This document shows, piece by piece, positions 1-11,400 of a stretch of 64,000 nucleotides of DNA. The notes under the pieces are model-generated. The model saw only the letters and a list, made by a program, of their open reading frames with translations. It was not told the origin of the DNA and searched no databases. Numbering within the stretch: position 1 is the stretch's first letter; each line of letters begins with the position of its first letter. A program made the translations under genes and the position numbers. Where the stretch lies: assembly GCF_963169125.1 (NCBI RefSeq), contig NC_084802.1:37098607-37162606 (forward strand), read 5' to 3'. This stretch comes from Humulus lupulus. Its lineage: Eukaryota; Streptophyta; Magnoliopsida; Rosales; Cannabaceae.

Positions 1-2181
1 AATTAAGAATAAAATCACTTACACTTGAGAAAGTTAGATGATTTGAATTAGGGTTCTTGAAATTTTAAAATTAGTGGAATAGATTGGGATAATTGATTAA
101 CTGAGATTCGTAATTTGAAATAGGGAAATCAATATTCTAGGTTAGGTTTCTAATATCTGATTTTCAATTCATTTATCGTTCTTATTTTATTTTGTTAGAT
201 ATTCTTATTTTTTATTTCTCTAATTAAAATTAAAAGCTTAAAGGTTTAGTAATTAGAAGAATTAATAATCAATCTTTGTGGGATCGACATCCTTTTTCAA
301 TCAAAATTATACTAAAATAACATCGTACGCTTGCATTAATAAAATCTATATCAATACTTTAGGGAATATTTGTTAAAATATCACAACTCTTTAACAATTA
401 TATTTTTTTTCAATATTGTCAGAAAAACACATAAATATATATATATATTAATTAGCAATTATAATTATGAATATCACTTTTGCATAATCTTCGGGATATA
501 TGTTAGATCTTATCAAGCATCTATAATAAATATTTTGTTTTCTCAATATGACATAGATATTTGACTTTACTATTTCTAATATAAACATTATAAATAACTA
601 TAAAATAAGAGAAATCAAAATCAAATATGTGATCTTGATTTCTCTATAGTGTTTATTTTTATAGCCTTAATAATGGTAAGATAACAATGGTGAGATAATT
701 TTTTTAATATGTTTATGTCATTCTTTTATAGTTAATGACATTATTTATTTATTTAAAACTTATATTTTAATTAAAAAAACATAACAAAAATAAATTAATA
801 TAATTTTAAAATAAAACTAAGTAAATATGGATTGCAACTTACTTTTATCTAGTAAATATGTATATATACTAGTTGCAAGTCACGAACAACACAATTAGTT
901 TTGTCATTTATCAAAAAAATAATTATTAATTACACCAACTTATAACTAAAATAAGTAATTACGTTTAATATATAAGGAAAATAAATCATAGTTTTTAATT
1001 AATGATAAATTTGTAAAGTTATATAATTTTAATGATGTTTATTTTTATATATTTTGTTAATTTTCAAATATTAAATATGGGGTTTATAGTTATTAGAGCC
1101 ATTTTATTTTGTTGAGGGCATCTAACAATCAACAATCTCCTAGTTCATCTATTTTATTTTGATTTTGGTTGCGATTCTAAAACTTATACAGCCAAGGGTG
1201 ATGCAAAATTATGAGAAGCATGATCGAGAATGAGCTTGTGTTGAAGGAAATCGACAAGGATTGATTGATGCGACATTGGATAGAGTGGCGCTCACTGATG
1301 ATGTTGGACAAATATTTTTCTGGGTCAAATTTAATCAAAAACAAAGAGATTACAGGAAAATATAATTTTATTTATTTATTTTGTTCTATTTTATATTTAT
1401 ATTTTTATTTACACATAAGCCCTATTTAGAATTTTGATTTGAAAATATTTTTATTTTTATTTTTTATAATTATTGGACTAATTCTAAGGCAACATGTGAC
1501 ACCATATAATGAACTAAATAGAGTTTTTTTAAGGAAAAAAAGAAAGAAAAAAATTGGGTTTCAAGTGCAATTAACTCGTTGCTGATGTACACCACCAAAT
1601 TTGTTAGAGAATATGAGATTTTGTTTGGAATCTGATTTTTTTTTCGTAAACTTTTGTTACAAATCTTGGTGTTTTGTGCAATCTAGCGATTTTATTAATG
1701 TTAGTTACCCAAAAAAGGTTATGCAAAATTTTGTTACAAAATATACATTTTTTAATTGTGAATTACTCTATAAATGTTGTTTACAAAATATTTTATCTAA
1801 CTTTTGTAAATGTTGTTTTAAAAAAACTACATTTGTCACTTCTTATTTTTGTAACAAAAATACAATATTTTCTCCAACAATAATTTTTTTTTTTATGAAT
1901 TGCATATATTTTTATAAATTTTTCATTATTAAAATTACAAAAATGTAAATAAAAATATAAGAAGATAAAATAATATATAATTATATACAAAATTAAAATT
2001 AGTTATTTATGCATAAGTAATTTTTGATCAGTTTGTAATATAGAAACATATATACAATATGGGTGTTTATTTGTTTGTCTCCTTATAAAAATTGTGTGCA
2101 ACAAAAATCATTTCAATTTGAGCTCAAAAATAAAAGTTACAATGATTGAAAAATAAAAGTAAAAAATACAATATAACAAAT
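1..2181. other. AT-rich non-coding DNA, no recognised gene
   Basis: Very AT-rich sequence with only short, low-complexity open frames. An 11-bp perfect stem (AGAGAAATCAA / TTGATTTCTCT) lies near 610-650 inside a longer imperfect palindrome. A less AT-rich patch at about 1180-1330 looks like it could be an old gene or transposon fragment, but I cannot identify it. I see nothing else. Confidence 0.6.
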
Positions 2182-2190
2182 CAAATAAAA

Positions 2191-2367
2191 GGGTTATTAC
2201 CGGCGAAAATACCCAATGTTTACATGTTGTTCCACTTATACACCCAATCTTTATTTTTCGCGGTGAATATACTCAAACCCACATGAACTGTGTCTCCGTC
2301 ACTACTTTACCCCTAACAGCGTTAAAAACGCTTACGTGGCCAATTGCGTGTACAAAACCAGACACAT
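2191..2367 (+). repeat. MULE left terminal inverted repeat
   Basis: A 177-bp repeat matching the right end with no gap and one substitution (C here, T in the right repeat read on the same strand, near 2300). In MuDR-type elements such repeats bind the transposase and carry promoters for the two internal genes. The promoter role is family knowledge and was not seen here. Confidence 0.95.
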
Positions 2368-2519
2368 GTGCTTTAAAATATTAACTGCAAATCAAAAAAA
2401 CAAATTCCAACGGCTTGAACAGGGAATGATTTCTTTATACCCACATTTCATGTAGAAAAGGCAAACCCACATTCAAAGTTTTTTCTGAAACTAATTTCTT
2501 GAGACTACAAAGATCACAG

Positions 2520-2710
2520 AGGACGACGACGAAGACTGAGGACGAAGAACCCCCTGCTTTTTACCATTTCGAATTGAGGAGGACGACGAAGACTGAGGAC
2601 GAAGAACCCCCTGCTTTTTACCGTTTCGGATTGAGGACGACGACGAAGCAGGAGGAGGAACTGGAACAAAATGCCCATGCTTCAGACTGAGGACGAAGAA
2701 CCCCCTGGAT
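2520..2710 (+). repeat. 57-bp tandem repeat in the MULE 5' region
   Basis: A unit containing GACTGAGGACGAAGAACCCC occurs at 2534, 2591 and 2685. The first two copies are exactly 57 bp apart; the third is separated by a diverged, GAGGAG-rich spacer. The unit is a multiple of three, so frames stay open on both strands and make small spurious ORFs. It lies upstream of the transposase start, probably in the untranslated leader. Confidence 0.85.
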
Positions 2711-2848
2711 ATGGTAAGCCCCTGACTGTGTTGTGCATGTACTTTTGTGGGATATTCTTTGTTTTGTTTGGGTAATGTGCTTTGTCGTATATCACATGAG
2801 TTTGTCCATTTTCCCACTAACTTTCTTTGTATTTTTTTATTATCTGAT

Positions 2849-5800
2849 ATGCTAGATCTGTGTGGGGGCCATTTTACTGTGGCAATGCACCATGGAGGAA
2901 ATTTCTTCACTCCATTTGGCAACAAAAGGTATCATGGAGGTAAAGTTTCTTTTTTTGACTGGAATCACACTGATTACTTCAGTAGATATGAGTTGGATTG
3001 GATGGTGCAATGCTTAGGGTATAAATTGCCTGTGGGTTTTTTGTGGAAGCCTAAGGAGAAGCATTTGAATTTGGCTGAAATGGTAATTGGTGATAAACAA
3101 GTTATTGAAATGGTTGAAGATATGATGAGGAGAAAGTATAGACAAGTGGATATTTTTGTGGTCCAACCAGAAAAAACTTTGGAGTTGGAATGGAGTAAGG
3201 AGAAAGATGCAATTCCTTATATCCCAGAACTTTCTAAGAAGACGGTGTGCACTATAGAAGAGTTGCCTGATGATACAACTATCCCAGCAGATGTAGTGGT
3301 CAACCCATTATCAAATGATGAAGATCCTTGGTTTGATCACAATGAAATTAGATATGAGGATGGTCCTGAAGTTGTAGACATTGACTCTGTGAACTCTGAA
3401 GATGAGGACCCATTTTTTGTTGTCAATATGCCAGAGGAATGGACACAATCTAGTTGTGTCATTGAAGACTTGCCTGATGATGCAGATGTAGTTGTCGATG
3501 TGGTTGTCAATCCAAAACTCAATTGTGTTGCAGAAGAGGCCCAAGTTGGAGAAGAGGTCGAATATGAGTATGAGTATAATGATTTTGGCCCAAGTCAAAA
3601 TGATGAAGCTGATGTTGGTGAGAATATTCAGAGTGAAAGTGATGTTGGTGAAAGGGGTCTAGAGAGTCAGCATGATGAAGCTGCTGTTAATGAGAATGGG
3701 CAAAATGAAGGTGAAGCTGCTGTTAATGAGAATGGGCAAAATGAAGGTGAAGGTAATGAAGAGTCTGAATTTGTTATGGAGGAGGAGGAGTACATGCAGA
3801 ATGAGGGTGAGGCTGAAGAGATGTTTGCTAATGCTAATCCTGCAACATGGTGGCATTCAGTTACAGACGGTTGTAGCCAAGCTGATCCAAATGATGATGA
3901 AGGTGCTTATGTTAGTGAGGAAGACCTACAAAGTTTGTCTAGTTCAGATGAGGATGGTAATGCCAGGAGGAGAAAAAGATCCAACAACCAATTCAATCAT
4001 GCAACAAACATGGATAACTTCAGATTTAAATTAGGCATGCTTTTTGCTACCGGGACCAATTTAGAACTGCATTGAAGGAGCATTTTATTAAGATTAACAG
4101 GGAGTATGTTTGGCTGGCCAATGACCAAAGTCGGGTAAGGGCAAAATGCAAGAGTGCAGGCTGCAATTGGGTCATTTATGCAAGAGTCCAACTGTCAGAC
4201 AAGCGCTCATTCAGGGTAAATACATTGGTGGATAGGCACACGTGTGGATTGGTTTTCAACAACAAACATGCAACCTCCAATTGGCTTGCAAAGCATTATC
4301 TTGAACAGTTCAAAATAAACCCAAACTTAACTTACTCTGGTTTCATGCAGCTAACAACACGTACTCAGTTTTCAAGAACAACAAGGTCAACTTTCTACAG
4401 AGCAAAGAATTGTGCAAGAGTGATGTTAGAAGGAACTATAAGGGAACAATATGCCATACTGGAAGATTATTGCAAGCAACTGTTAGAGACAAATCCTGGG
4501 AGCACATCAATATTGAAAACCAGAATGCAGGATGGAAAGAGGTTATTTGAAAGGGTGTATATATGTCTTAAAGCTTGTAAAGATGGATTCGTCAATGGTT
4601 GTAGGCCCCTTATCTGCTTGGATGGTTGTTTTTTAAAAGGATATTGCAAAGGAATGTTATTAGCTGCAATTGGCATTGATGCAGCAAATGCCATGTTTCC
4701 AGTGGCTTATGCTGTAGTGGAGAAGGAGTACACAGGTAGTTGGACATGGTTTTTAAATTTATTGAAGGAGGATTTGAAGATTGATGAACCAGAGAGATTA
4801 ACAATGATTTCAGATAGGTAAAAGGGCTTAGAAATAGCATTAAGTACTGTATTTCAAGGTTCGGAAGTGAGATTCTGTGTGAGACATATGCATGCCAATT
4901 TCAAGAAGCAATTCCCTGGACTCTTACTTAAGCAAATGATGTGGGCCGCTGCAAGGGCAACAACTAAAGTGGAATGGAAAAATAGGATGAATGAAATTAA
5001 GCAAGAGAATTTCAAGGCGTATGAATGGCTGATGAAAAAAAACCCAGAAGAATGGACCAAGTCTCATTTCAGGGAGCATGTGAAATGTGACCTTCTTATT
5101 AATAACCTCTGTGAAAGTTTCAACAATGCCATTCTTGATGCCAGAGATAAATCTATTATCACTTTGCTAGAAAATATTAGGCATTGGATGATGAGTTTGT
5201 TCTGCAATAGAAGAATGAGTGTCTCTAAGTGGGTGCATCCTGTTTCCAAAAGAATTATGGACATCATTGAGAAAAACAAGAATGTTGCTAAGCATTGTTT
5301 CCCTATGCTTGCTGGAGGTGGTAAGTTCCAGGTAAATTTATTGCAAAGCATCAATGATCAGTCATTTGTTGTGAACTTGGAAACGAAAACATGCACATGT
5401 AGGCTATTCCAATTGTCTGGCATACCATGTGGGCATGCTTTAGCTGCTATCTGGTTTTCAAACCTAGATCCAGTGGGATTCATAGATGACTACTACAAGA
5501 GGCAAGCATATGAAGAAACTTATGCGACACCAATCGAACCAATGCCTAGCCCAGATAAGTGGCCTGACACTGGTCTGAATCCGATACATCCTCCAACAGA
5601 GACAATTTTACCTGGAAGGCCTAAAAAGTCTAGAAACAAAGAGGCAGATGAACCACCACCTACTACTGCAACAAAGGCTAGGAGAGTTGGCCAAGTTAAT
5701 CACTGCAGCAATTGTAAGCAAACAGGCCATTCACGAGTAACATGCAAGAATGCAACTATGGAGGTAATCTTGGTACACGGTATGCCAGACTTGTATTCAT

Positions 5801-5989
5801 TTGCAGTTAAAATGAATGTGATTTGCTTAAGTATGATGAGTTATGTTTTTGGTTTAATTACAGCCTGCAAGGCAAAAAAAGAGAGGAAGACCACCATCTC
5901 AGAATCCTACTACTGAAACTATTAAAAGGAAGGAGCGAGCTAAGAGACAGAAGCAAAGGAATGGTGGTTCCACATCTCAGACCAACTAA
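2849..5989 (+). pseudogene. MULE transposase (mudrA type), two lesions
   Basis: The transposase cuts and rejoins the element ends in the nucleus. In order: an N-terminal PB1-like region (about 2850-3150), an acidic repetitive linker (3200-3950), a FAR1-like cysteine/histidine DNA-binding region (4072-4300), and the MULE catalytic core with first Asp at 4621 (LDGCF) and second Asp at 4813. Next come a SWIM zinc finger (Cys-X-Cys...Cys-X-His, 5392-5436) and a CCHC knuckle (CX2CX4HX4C, 5704-5745). A 100-bp GT-AG intron (5764-5863) leads to a last exon with a KKRGRPP AT-hook-like motif, ending at 5989. Start 2849 is chosen because the PB1-like region begins just after it; upstream exons are possible. 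Breaks: a one-base loss near 4050 and an in-frame TAA at 4819-4821 in place of a probable CAA. Both are small, so the gene died recently. Confidence 0.9.
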
Positions 5990-6430
5990 GAAGCTGCTCT
6001 TTAATCTTAAACCCTTTTGATGTAGAAAACTTGTTTTCTTTTTGGTGTAGTCGCCATACAATATAGGCATTACCATACTTTTGACATGTACATATTCAGT
6101 CTGACTTTATCAATATTTTGGGACATCTTGGCCATTAGGAATACTTTTGACATGTAGACATTATGCTACTTAATATGTCATATGTTTGCTCTGTAAAGTT
6201 GAAAATATTAATCAATGACAAAATATCTGGTTTGGTGCATCATTCTATTATGCTTGAAAGCAACACTAAATAAATATATTTCTTTTACATTCAATGAAGC
6301 CATGATTTTTTTTTCAGAGAAGGGTCGAACACTAAATAAAATACATAATTTTTATTATGCTTGAAAGCAACACTAAATACAATAAACAGGGAAGTCGAAC
6401 ATTACATAATTTTTTTCAGCCAATACACAA
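5990..6430. other. Spacer between the two convergent MULE genes
   Basis: AT-rich 3' flanks of the transposase gene and of the GRF gene. It includes a short duplicated phrase (TTATGCTTGAAAGCAACACT at about 6250 and 6355) and an A-tract near 6433. No terminator or gene is recognised. Confidence 0.6.
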
Positions 6431-7011
6431 TTACAAAAAAAAAAAAAAAAACAACATCATCTTCCTCACATTTCCCTTTACCAACCAGGAACTTGCATGA
6501 ACTCTTCCATCCAAACTCCGATTCATATAGCCACAATTTTGACATTGAAAAGACTCCACACTAGGTTCAAAGCAAGACTCATATCTATCTTCATATTCAT
6601 AATATCTGCCCAGATCACCATCAAACTCACGTACTCTTCTTAGCAAACCAGGTATCACCATCTTTGACCTTTCACACATAGGGGGGTCAATCCATTGGAA
6701 ATAGTTACAACCCCCATTCCACTGTTCACAAATAGTTTTCTTGAATTAATTTATTTCCAAGCTAATAATATATAAAGGAAAAAGAAGACAAAAAATATAA
6801 ACAGGCTCACTTTCATCCTATAGCAAGATTTGAACCGTCTCCCTGGATTATCATCGGTCCATGATGTCCTCTCCACTGTTTCTGCCCCACAATCACAATG
6901 CTTACGACAAGCTTGATATACACCTTGTGCCCTAGATCTCGACGACCTCATTTTGGCTCCACCTCGGTTTATTGATTCGCCCCAAGACACACTTGGGTCT
7001 TCCCCTTTCAT
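6431..7011 (-). CDS. GRF-type zinc-finger protein carried by the MULE
   Basis: Two exons on the minus strand, 7011-6811 and 6721-6431, are joined by an 89-bp GT-AG intron (donor GTGAGC, phase 0), giving about 163 residues. The splice rebuilds one GRF zinc finger: Cys39-X-Cys41, a TSW..DNPGRRF block, Cys63 and Cys72, then YFQWIDPP. GRF fingers bind single-stranded nucleic acid in NEIL3, APE2 and TOP3A; the role in plant MULEs is not known to me. The rest is acidic and Tyr-rich and ends in a Phe run coded by the A-tract near 6433. No stop interrupts the model. The gene is convergent with the transposase, the place mudrB occupies in MuDR. A second Met at residue 21 is an alternative start. Confidence 0.75.
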
Positions 7012-7128
7012 CTCTTCTCTCTTCTTCTTCTTCTTCTTCTACAATGGAGATCTCTCGTGCATATGGTATTTAAGGATTTAAAGCTTTTTTTTTTCAATCA
7101 ATAATTAAAAACTTACCTGGGCTAAATG

Positions 7129-7305
7129 ATGTGTCTGGTTTTGTACACGCAATTGGCCACGTAAGCGTTTTTAACGCTGTTAGGGGTAAAGTAGTGACGA
7201 AGACACAGTTCATGTGGGTTTGAGTATATTCACCGCGAAAAATAAAGATTGGGTGTATAAGTGGAACAACATGTAAACATTGGGTATTTTCGCCGGTAAT
7301 AACCC
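7129..7305 (-). repeat. MULE right terminal inverted repeat
   Basis: Reverse complement of 2191-2367. The 9-bp duplication CAAATAAAA follows directly at 7306-7314. The GRF zinc-finger gene starts about 120 bp inside this repeat and reads inward. Confidence 0.95.
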
Positions 7306-7314
7306 CAAATAAAA

Positions 7315-8438
7315 TAACATAAACTTAGAATAACCAATCATAAACTTCTTAATATATTTGATATATTTACACCTCTGAAATAATTGACTAGCAAAATGTC
7401 ATCCTATATATAAATTACATAATTATAACATTAATAAATAAAAACAAACATAAAAGAGAAATTTAAAAAAAAAAATGTATACAATGAGATAACTTCATAA
7501 AGTAAAGTCGGTAAAAGAATTTGAGGCCAAAAAAAAGTCCATTAAAGAAATTATATGAACCTATTATATCATAAAAAAAAAAAATTAAATATCAAAATAA
7601 GAAAGAAATAAGAACACATTTATAAATAAATTCGGTTGAATAACCGAGCACCTATAAAATAGATATAAAAACAAAATAAAAATAGAAGGATGAATAAAGA
7701 AAATTGGGAAATAAAACATTTAAACTTACAAAAGTTAAAATGTAATAAAGGAAATAACACGTGCAGTACTTTTCAATAAAATTTTGTAAAATACTATTTT
7801 ATCTTCACTTAAAATGTAAATGACCAAATTGTATAGCAAAAGTATTATTTAGCCTATTATTAAATAAATAAATTATTTAAATTTATAAGAGAAAAAAAAA
7901 AATTTAACAACGGCAGCTGCTTATCCACGTTTCTTTTATATAAGAGAGAAAACCTCATACGAAAACCTCCACAAATGAGACCACTTCTCACATCCGTCCA
8001 GATGACAAAACAACATTGACATATTTCTCATAACAGCTACATTGAAACGGTAACGGCGTCTCTTGGTGGTGAAAACTCAAGGAGACCAAAAATAATAATT
8101 CGCCTGCGAATAAACCTATTTATTATGCTAAATATGAAAGACTAGTAGGAGCAACGTCGATTTAGAAATCCAGATCATGACCAAGAAATCAAGTGCAAAT
8201 CTTCAAGAAAGTGTTTTGGTAAGCTTGAGGAGTAGACTTGTTGAAATTACCACAATGACATCACATTTAGTTGGAATAACATAACAATATTGTGAATACA
8301 AACAACATTTACATGGCGACCTGTCTTTTATAGAATCGTTTGTACAATAAGTAAAAGTGAGACAAAGCAAATTCACAACTGATTTCTCACTTATGGAATT
8401 GAGTATTTAAAAAGAAACCGTTTGAAGCAATTTCCCAG
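7315..8438. other. AT-rich intergenic DNA and TMEM50 gene 3' flank
   Basis: No coding signal. The stretch next to 8438 should hold the 3' untranslated region of the minus-strand TMEM50-family gene, but I could not place a poly(A) site with confidence. Confidence 0.6.
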
Positions 8439-11400
8439 TTACTCCGAGTGAACAGTCCAATACATCAGCCCGCTGCACGCACAAAATAAAGTTCCAGTTA
8501 ATAGTCTAGCAGCGACAGTAAAACACGCAAAAGTGTAAAAGAAACCACATCAGCTGCTAAATCAGCACCTGCACTAGACATTCTTGATGACTCTGCCAAT
8601 GACTCAAATACTCTTAGAATATTCAGTCAGGACCACAAGATGAGCAAATCACCTTTTTGTAACAAATTCTTGTTATTCAGAATATTTTCTGTTAGAGATT
8701 TATAGCAACGTGTACAGAGTCTATTGGACCCCATTTTGTAATTGTATATTCACAGAATATTATATATATATACGATTACTGTAGCAGTCTCAATTTGAGC
8801 TGCTTCTTCTCACTAAATTCAGTCTAAAATATCATTTTCTGCATATATTTTATCTAAAAGAGTATGCCTATTTTATCATGAAAGTGCATTTGATCAGTCA
8901 GAGCCAAGAAAGAGCGAGCGCTAGCAATGGCAGTGCAGGTGTGAGTGCCAACACACAAAAATACAGCAATCAAAAAGGGAGTTGAATATCATTAATAAAT
9001 GTGGCTGTGGGTGTAGATAAAGCATTGAAAATTGTATTTAATTTCATATTTGAGACATAATAGAGGATATACAAGACAAATGCATCAACTACACCAGAAA
9101 TTGATTGGCTCTAAAAAACAAAAACTAAGAAAGCACCATATGAACATCCCAATTATATTATATATAATAAAAACAATTAAAAACAAAAAGTGAAAACCAC
9201 TCATTCAAACCACAATAAGTTCCAAGAGAAATTTTTTGAACTGGTAAATAATAAAAAAGGATTAAAAAAAAGAAAAAGAGGAAGAAAATACGCCCCTGAA
9301 TAATGTGGAAATACAGGAAGATAAGAGAGTTAAAGAAAAGCTGTTCTACCTGACCAACACAAACACACACTGCAAGACACCAGCTGTTCCTGTCCATACC
9401 GAAGGGCCAGTTTTCACAAGTGAATCTTGTATCAGAAGACCCACTGAAGCAGCGAGAGAAACAAAGGACACAACATATGCAAAGAACAGCCAAAGCTTCA
9501 ACCTGTGGTCATAAAAAAATTAAAAAATTACCATCCATCACATATGACAAGCAATTGGAGTCTTAGACAAACAAATAATTTGCATGAAATAGATAAGACA
9601 CCAAAAACAATACAGTGGGAGCATTTTTCTTAGGAATAAATTATTAACATTATTTATTTGGTAAGGGTCTAATCACCAAAAGTTTGCATATGCTCTTTGG
9701 GTAATAAAATTATTTGAGTGCAACTTTACCTAACTGCCAAGTCCAGTTCAAGAGAAATATATATCTTTTATAACTGTCGGTGTCCAGGCTTCACCCAACC
9801 CGACAGTTCCATTGGGAGACCTCCCAGTGGCCCCAAGATTTTTTACCCCAAGGGGAATCTGGTATGATAATGCTAGAATTAACAGTAAGGAATTTAGTAA
9901 CCAAGCTCAATAATGCTCCTTAACAGCCTTTTCATTGAAAATACCCAGAATTCGAGAGCTGGGTTCTCTCCAAATACAATCTGATTTCTCAGTAAAGGAA
10001 TGCACACTTTGCTCTACTTCTCTCCTCTATTTATACGAAGGCTTATCAATTCTACCGTGTTCCCCTTACACAATACAAAACCCCTTCTAACTAACTCTCC
10101 TCACTCCTACTCTCTGCTGACCTGTTATTCTTTCTGCCCTTACCCCTCCTAGCATAGACATACGTCAATGGTGGTCTAACATTACCCCCGACCCAAAGAC
10201 GCACATTGTCCTCAAGGTGGAAGTCTGGAAATTGCTGCTGAACCGTTGCTAAATCCTCCCAGGAAGATTCGAACTCAGGTAGATGCAGCCATTTGATCAA
10301 CACTTGCGGCTGTTCCGTATGTGTTCCCGGTCTCATGTCCAATAGCGCTTCTGGTTCGAGGAGCCACTCCAGTTCTTCTGTCAGTTTCTTGGGGAGGGTG
10401 GTAGCTGTTTGGTGCGGACCCAAAGCTAGTCTGAGCATAGACACATGAAAAACAGTATGGACCCAAAACTTCATCACGCGCTTGCAGATTTTTTCTACAG
10501 CCGACACAATCGTTTGGCTACCTTCTAACCGAATTAAAGGTGGTGGATCTCTGTGGCACAACGCCTTGAATGGTGTCATTCCTGCTGCCGAATGATAAGA
10601 CGTATTGTACCAATACTCTGCCCAAGCTAACCATTTTACCCACTGCGACAGCTTAGAGCTTACAAAGCAGCGTAAGTATGTCTCCAAGCACCTATTAAGT
10701 ACCTTGGTCTAGCCATCCGTTTGTGGATGGTAGGCTGAGCTATGCTTGAGCATTGTCCCTTGTAACTTGAATAGTTCCTTCCAAAAAAGGCTCAGAAAAA
10801 TTTTATCCCTATCCGAGACAATGGATCTTGGAATACCGTGTAACTTGACCACCTCCTTAACGAAAACTGCAGCGACCGTGGCGGCTATGTAAGGGTGCCG
10901 AAGAGGAACAAAATGCCCATACTTTGATAAGCGATCCACCACCACAAGAATCGAGTCAAAACCATTAGATTGTGGAAGACCCTCTATAAAATCCATTGAG
11001 ATATCATCCCATACTTGGTCCGGTATTGGGAGTGGCTGTAGCAATCCGGCTGGCGATTGGGCCAAATACTTACTCTGCTGGCATATGTGACATTCAGCGA
11101 CGAATTTCTGTATATCTCCCCTCATCCCGTGCCAATATAAATCAGCGGCTACTCGCTGAAATGTACGAAATGCCCCTGCGTGACCCCCCACATTACTGCA
11201 ATGATACTCCATAGTAATAATGGTATAAATGGTGACGAGGAAGGAATAACCAACCGCCCTTTAAACTTTAGACAATCCTTAGCAAAAGAGTACCCTACGC
11301 AAGTTTTTCCTGCCTGAAGTTTCTGAATAATTTTGGACAGATTAGGATCAGTGGCTACATGGTGCTTCAAATCCGAAATTAAAATCATGTTGGGGATCGA

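Larger units (their letters stand above)
2191..7305 (+). mobile_element. Mutator-like DNA transposon (MULE), complete ends
   Basis: The element starts GGGTTATTACCGGCG and ends with its reverse complement. The 177-bp terminal inverted repeats (2191-2367 and 7129-7305) have equal length and one visible mismatch. It is flanked by a perfect 9-bp target site duplication CAAATAAAA at 2182-2190 and 7306-7314, the length typical of Mutator. Inside are a transposase gene on the plus strand and a GRF zinc-finger gene on the minus strand, pointing toward each other as mudrA and mudrB do in maize MuDR. The near-identical repeats point to recent insertion, yet the transposase is broken, so it probably moved with enzyme supplied by another copy. 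Confidence 0.95.

Noticed and set aside
1601..1948. Phe- and Cys-rich 115-residue ORF
   Set aside because: AT-rich low-complexity sequence; the composition looks like chance translation of poly-T-rich DNA.
2491..2925. Minus-strand ORF of 144 residues with SSSSSIRNGKKQG repeats
   Set aside because: Antisense of the 57-bp repeat in the MULE leader; no domain and no splice support.
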